From the IMG/VR virus record IMGVR_UViG_3300046002_008717, positions 1 to 64,000 of that record: a stretch of DNA of 64,000 nt. One strand, 5' to 3'. The notes below the pieces were generated by a model. It was not told the origin of the DNA, did no database searches, and saw only the letters and a program-made list of their open reading frames with translations. Shown in pieces: positions 62,031-64,000 of this stretch. The DNA is from a virus. The stretch's first letter is position 1, and each line of letters starts with the position of its first letter. Both the position numbers and the translations under genes were made by a program.

Positions 62031-63059
62031 ATGCAATTAGACATATCACCAGAAGAAATATTGAAAAATAAAGAAATGCAAGGTGGTCTTATTTATGATG
62101 AAGAAATTATAAGTGAAACACCAAAGTCTGATCTAATAGAAACTACACAAGATATAAAGGAAAGTATAGTTTTGGATCCAGAAATAATTTCTGTACCAAA
62201 AGTTGAATCTTCTCTTCCTCCTTCATTTGAATTGGGATGGAAAAATATACCGTTACATATATTACCATCTCGCGGTATTTTTTATCCAGAAGGAACTAGA
62301 ATGGCAATATATCCAGCAGAAGTTAATGAGATACGACATTATTCTACAATAGATGAAGAAGATAGACTAGGTGTCGAAGAAAAACTTGGCTATATATTAG
62401 AGAGGTGTCTTAAAATAGATTTTCCTAATGCTGGTATAGTTTCATATAAACATCTAAAACAAGAGGATAGATTTTTTGTAATAATGGCAATACGTGATTT
62501 ATCGTTCGTTGTAGGTGAAAATGTAATATTACTTACACCCAATAAAAAATGTAAAGATACAGACGAGTGTCCATTTTCTAATGGTATAGAACTTAGAACC
62601 GGTGCTCTAGATTTTTATGAGCTTGATAAGAAAGTATTAAAATATTATAATCCAAAAACTAGAAGTTTTGTATTTAATGTTAAAAAAATTAATAAAAGTA
62701 TAGAAATGTTTATACCTAGTGTAGGAATAAATCAAGCGATTACTAATTTTATGGTATATGCAAATAATAATTCTATAGAAGTGGATGAGGGTTTTATAAA
62801 AATTGCTCCTTTCCTATTTGACGATTGGCAGAAAGTAACCAATACTAGTATACTTTTAGCATTCAGAGAATCTGATAATTGGACTAAAGAAGAATATAGT
62901 TTATATTTCGAATTATCAGAAATTATAAAAATCGGTACAAAACTAGGCATTAAACAAAGATGCCCAGTTTGTGATGAGGAGGTCACTGCCGATATTGCCT
63001 TTCCCTTTGGGCTCAGATCTCTTTTCGTTATTTCAGATATCTTTGGACAATTACTTTGA
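62031..63059 (+). CDS. Baseplate hub / tail assembly protein (T4 gp26-like in position and type)
   Basis: 342 residues. LPSRGIFYPEGTRMAIYP (~77-94) is the hallmark of the gp26-like hub protein of marine T4-like phages. CKDTDEC (~178) and CPVC (~311) suggest a metal site. It sits just upstream of a short overlapping frame and of the tape-measure-like gene, the position of tail chaperones. Its stop lies in the sequence CTT-TGA-T, a strong +1 frameshift candidate (63054-63060) that would extend it by 57 residues. Confidence 0.75.
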   Translation: MQLDISPEEILKNKEMQGGLIYDEEIISETPKSDLIETTQDIKESIVLDPEIISVPKVESSLPPSFELGWKNIPLHILPSRGIFYPEGTRMAIYPAEVNEIRHYSTIDEEDRLGVEEKLGYILERCLKIDFPNAGIVSYKHLKQEDRFFVIMAIRDLSFVVGENVILLTPNKKCKDTDECPFSNGIELRTGALDFYELDKKVLKYYNPKTRSFVFNVKKINKSIEMFIPSVGINQAITNFMVYANNNSIEVDEGFIKIAPFLFDDWQKVTNTSILLAFRESDNWTKEEYSLYFELSEIIKIGTKLGIKQRCPVCDEEVTADIAFPFGLRSLFVISDIFGQLL

Positions 63060-63231
63060 TATTAAATTCAGATTACGGGCGGAACATAAAGTTGATATGA
63101 TATGGATAGAAAATATACCATATTACGAATATCAAATATTTCTTGACGGCTTAAATAAAAAAATAGAAAAAGATAATATGGAAGCCCAATCCAGTGATGG
63201 TGTAAAAGAGCTGTTTAACTTTAAAAAATAA
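63043..63231 (+). CDS. gp51-like small protein, possibly a +1 frameshift extension of the preceding gene
   Basis: Open in the +1 frame relative to 62031-63059. The conserved-looking part begins at FDIKFRLRAEHK and continues WIENIPYYEYQIFLDGLNKKIEKDN, similar in style to small phage tail-assembly proteins. The only ATGs are inside the upstream gene (62974) or late (63097); TTG at 63043 is shown as a possible start. The alternative is no separate start: a +1 slip at CTT-TGA fuses residues from 63058 onward. Either way it lies directly before the tape-measure gene. Confidence 0.55.
   Translation: MDNYFDIKFRLRAEHKVDMIWIENIPYYEYQIFLDGLNKKIEKDNMEAQSSDGVKELFNFKK
63054..63060 (+). promoter_or_regulatory. 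Candidate +1 programmed frameshift site
   Basis: CTT-TGA-T at the end of the gp26-like gene: the P-site CTT could slip to TTT over the in-frame TGA, as in prfB (CTT TGA C). No strong Shine-Dalgarno-like stimulator is seen just upstream. The downstream frame stays open for 57 codons. Confidence 0.45.
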
Positions 63232-63246
63232 GATATATATTGTTAT

Positions 63247-64000
63247 ATGGCAGCAAGTGATCCCAAATTAATAGCACAATTACTAGATCTTAGTAGAAGT
63301 GTTAGCAGTCTTACATTGGAAGTTAAAAAAAATACCAATGTAAATTCCTCATTGACAGAAATAAATGAGGACATAAAAGAATCCAATGATATAGGAAAGG
63401 TTGCGGACGCTTTAAAAAATATAAATATAAAAGACCTAAAATCTGAATTTGGTTCTTTATCCAAAAGTTTAAAGGATCTTGATTTTAATAATATAGCCAA
63501 AGAATTAAAAAATATAAATACTAAATCTGATGTTCTTAAAGATCTTGATATAAAAAAAATATCAGAGGGATTAAATGGATTAAAAAAATTAGATTTTAAA
63601 AACATAGCTAAAGATATAGGTAAAGACTTCGGTAAGGACCTTATTAAAAATGTTGATCTATCTAAAGGAATAGGCGGAATTAAGGATGTAGTTTCTGGAT
63701 CTATCGGAGGTATAGGTAAAAAATTATTAGGTGCATTTGAGAACGGTGGGGATGTAAAGAAAAGTGGCAATTATTTGGTCGGAGAAAAAGGTCCGGAAAT
63801 AGTTGATCTAAAAAAAGGTGCTAATGTTATATCAAATAGTAATTTATCAGGGCTTAGCAAAAAAATTAAAGATACCCCAACAGCATCAGAAATAGAGGAA
63901 AAAAAGAAAAACCTAATTAAAGAGGATCCTGAATATTTAAGAGATCCTAAATATTTAGCTGATGAAATTGAATATTACATAGATAGCTACGATAGGAAGA
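63247..64000 (+). CDS. Tape-measure-like tail protein (partial, runs off the window)
   Basis: At least 251 residues, cut by the window end. N-terminal repeating helices (NIKDLKSEFGSLSKSLKDLD-like, with LKNINIK and LKDLDIKK). At ~163-195 ENGGDVKKSGNYLVGEKGPE followed by IVDLKKGANVIS is the VGEKGPE motif of tape-measure proteins. It starts 15 bases after the gp51-like frame, with AAGATATATATTG just before the start. Sets tail length in family terms. Confidence 0.7.
   Translation, partial: MAASDPKLIAQLLDLSRSVSSLTLEVKKNTNVNSSLTEINEDIKESNDIGKVADALKNINIKDLKSEFGSLSKSLKDLDFNNIAKELKNINTKSDVLKDLDIKKISEGLNGLKKLDFKNIAKDIGKDFGKDLIKNVDLSKGIGGIKDVVSGSIGGIGKKLLGAFENGGDVKKSGNYLVGEKGPEIVDLKKGANVISNSNLSGLSKKIKDTPTASEIEEKKKNLIKEDPEYLRDPKYLADEIEYYIDSYDRK

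Noticed and set aside
63243-63770. Reverse-strand frame at the right end
   Set aside because: Antisense of the tape-measure-like gene, which has a start, motif and operon context on the plus strand.

Overview
The window is part of the genome of a large T4-like contractile-tailed phage (myovirus). Recognisable T4-type genes include the large terminase (gp17), tail sheath (gp18), two tail tube proteins (gp19), a gp26-like hub/chaperone gene followed by a tape-measure-like gene, a UvsX/RecA recombinase, a gp41/DnaB-like helicase and the gp47/gp46 (SbcD/SbcC) nuclease pair. The DNA is very AT-rich. Start codons sit in A-rich leaders without Shine-Dalgarno sequences, and the first gene has a signal peptide ending Phe-Ala-Gln. 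Both points suggest a host in the Bacteroidota, probably a flavobacterium (inference). No rRNA, tRNA, integrase, transposase or CRISPR array was seen.

Layout. 1-9.3 kb: a membrane protein (holin candidate), two paralogous collagen/beta-helix fibres, a leucine-rich-repeat-like protein, an L,D-transpeptidase-like enzyme and a ClpC-like unfoldase. 9.3-20.4 kb: glycan island 1, with GT7, GT11 and GT6 glycosyltransferases, complete GDP-fucose synthesis from GDP-mannose, methyltransferases, an SGNH-type and a GDPD-type enzyme, a HAD/nucleotidyltransferase fusion and a zinc-ribbon peptide. 20.5-23.3 kb: three helical proteins with capsid-targeting-like N-termini. 23.5-29.6 kb: replication and recombination. 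29.7-43.5 kb: virion proteins, including two giant fibres (1605 and 1416 aa) built mostly of Gly-Thr-Ser tripeptide repeats. 43.6-52.0 kb on the minus strand: glycan island 2, with a GT4/O-heptosyltransferase-like fusion, three proteins sharing a glycosyltransferase-like domain, a GNA1-like acetyltransferase and a sugar aminotransferase. 52.1-64.0 kb: packaging and tail genes.

How the genes may work together. Island 1 holds families which in animals make the ABO blood-group determinant: GT7 (beta-1,4-Gal), GT11 (alpha-1,2-Fuc) and GT6 (alpha-1,3-Gal/GalNAc), plus GMD and GDP-fucose synthase for the donor. Island 2 lies directly beside the Ser/Thr-rich fibre genes and encodes a protein-O-heptosyltransferase-like enzyme with its four-cysteine signature. 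I infer that the phage may glycosylate its own fibres, or remodel the host surface, with a fucosylated blood-group-like glycan.

Other points of note are a ~144-base intergenic element present twice, 38.5 kb apart (98 of 100 core bases identical, starting at the upstream stop codon in both places); a CUU-UGA +1 frameshift candidate just before the tape-measure gene, arranged like lambda G/GT; a TTTTTTGATATATA promoter-like motif; and a ClpC-like ATPase that keeps a ClpP-docking VGF tripeptide but lacks its N-domain.
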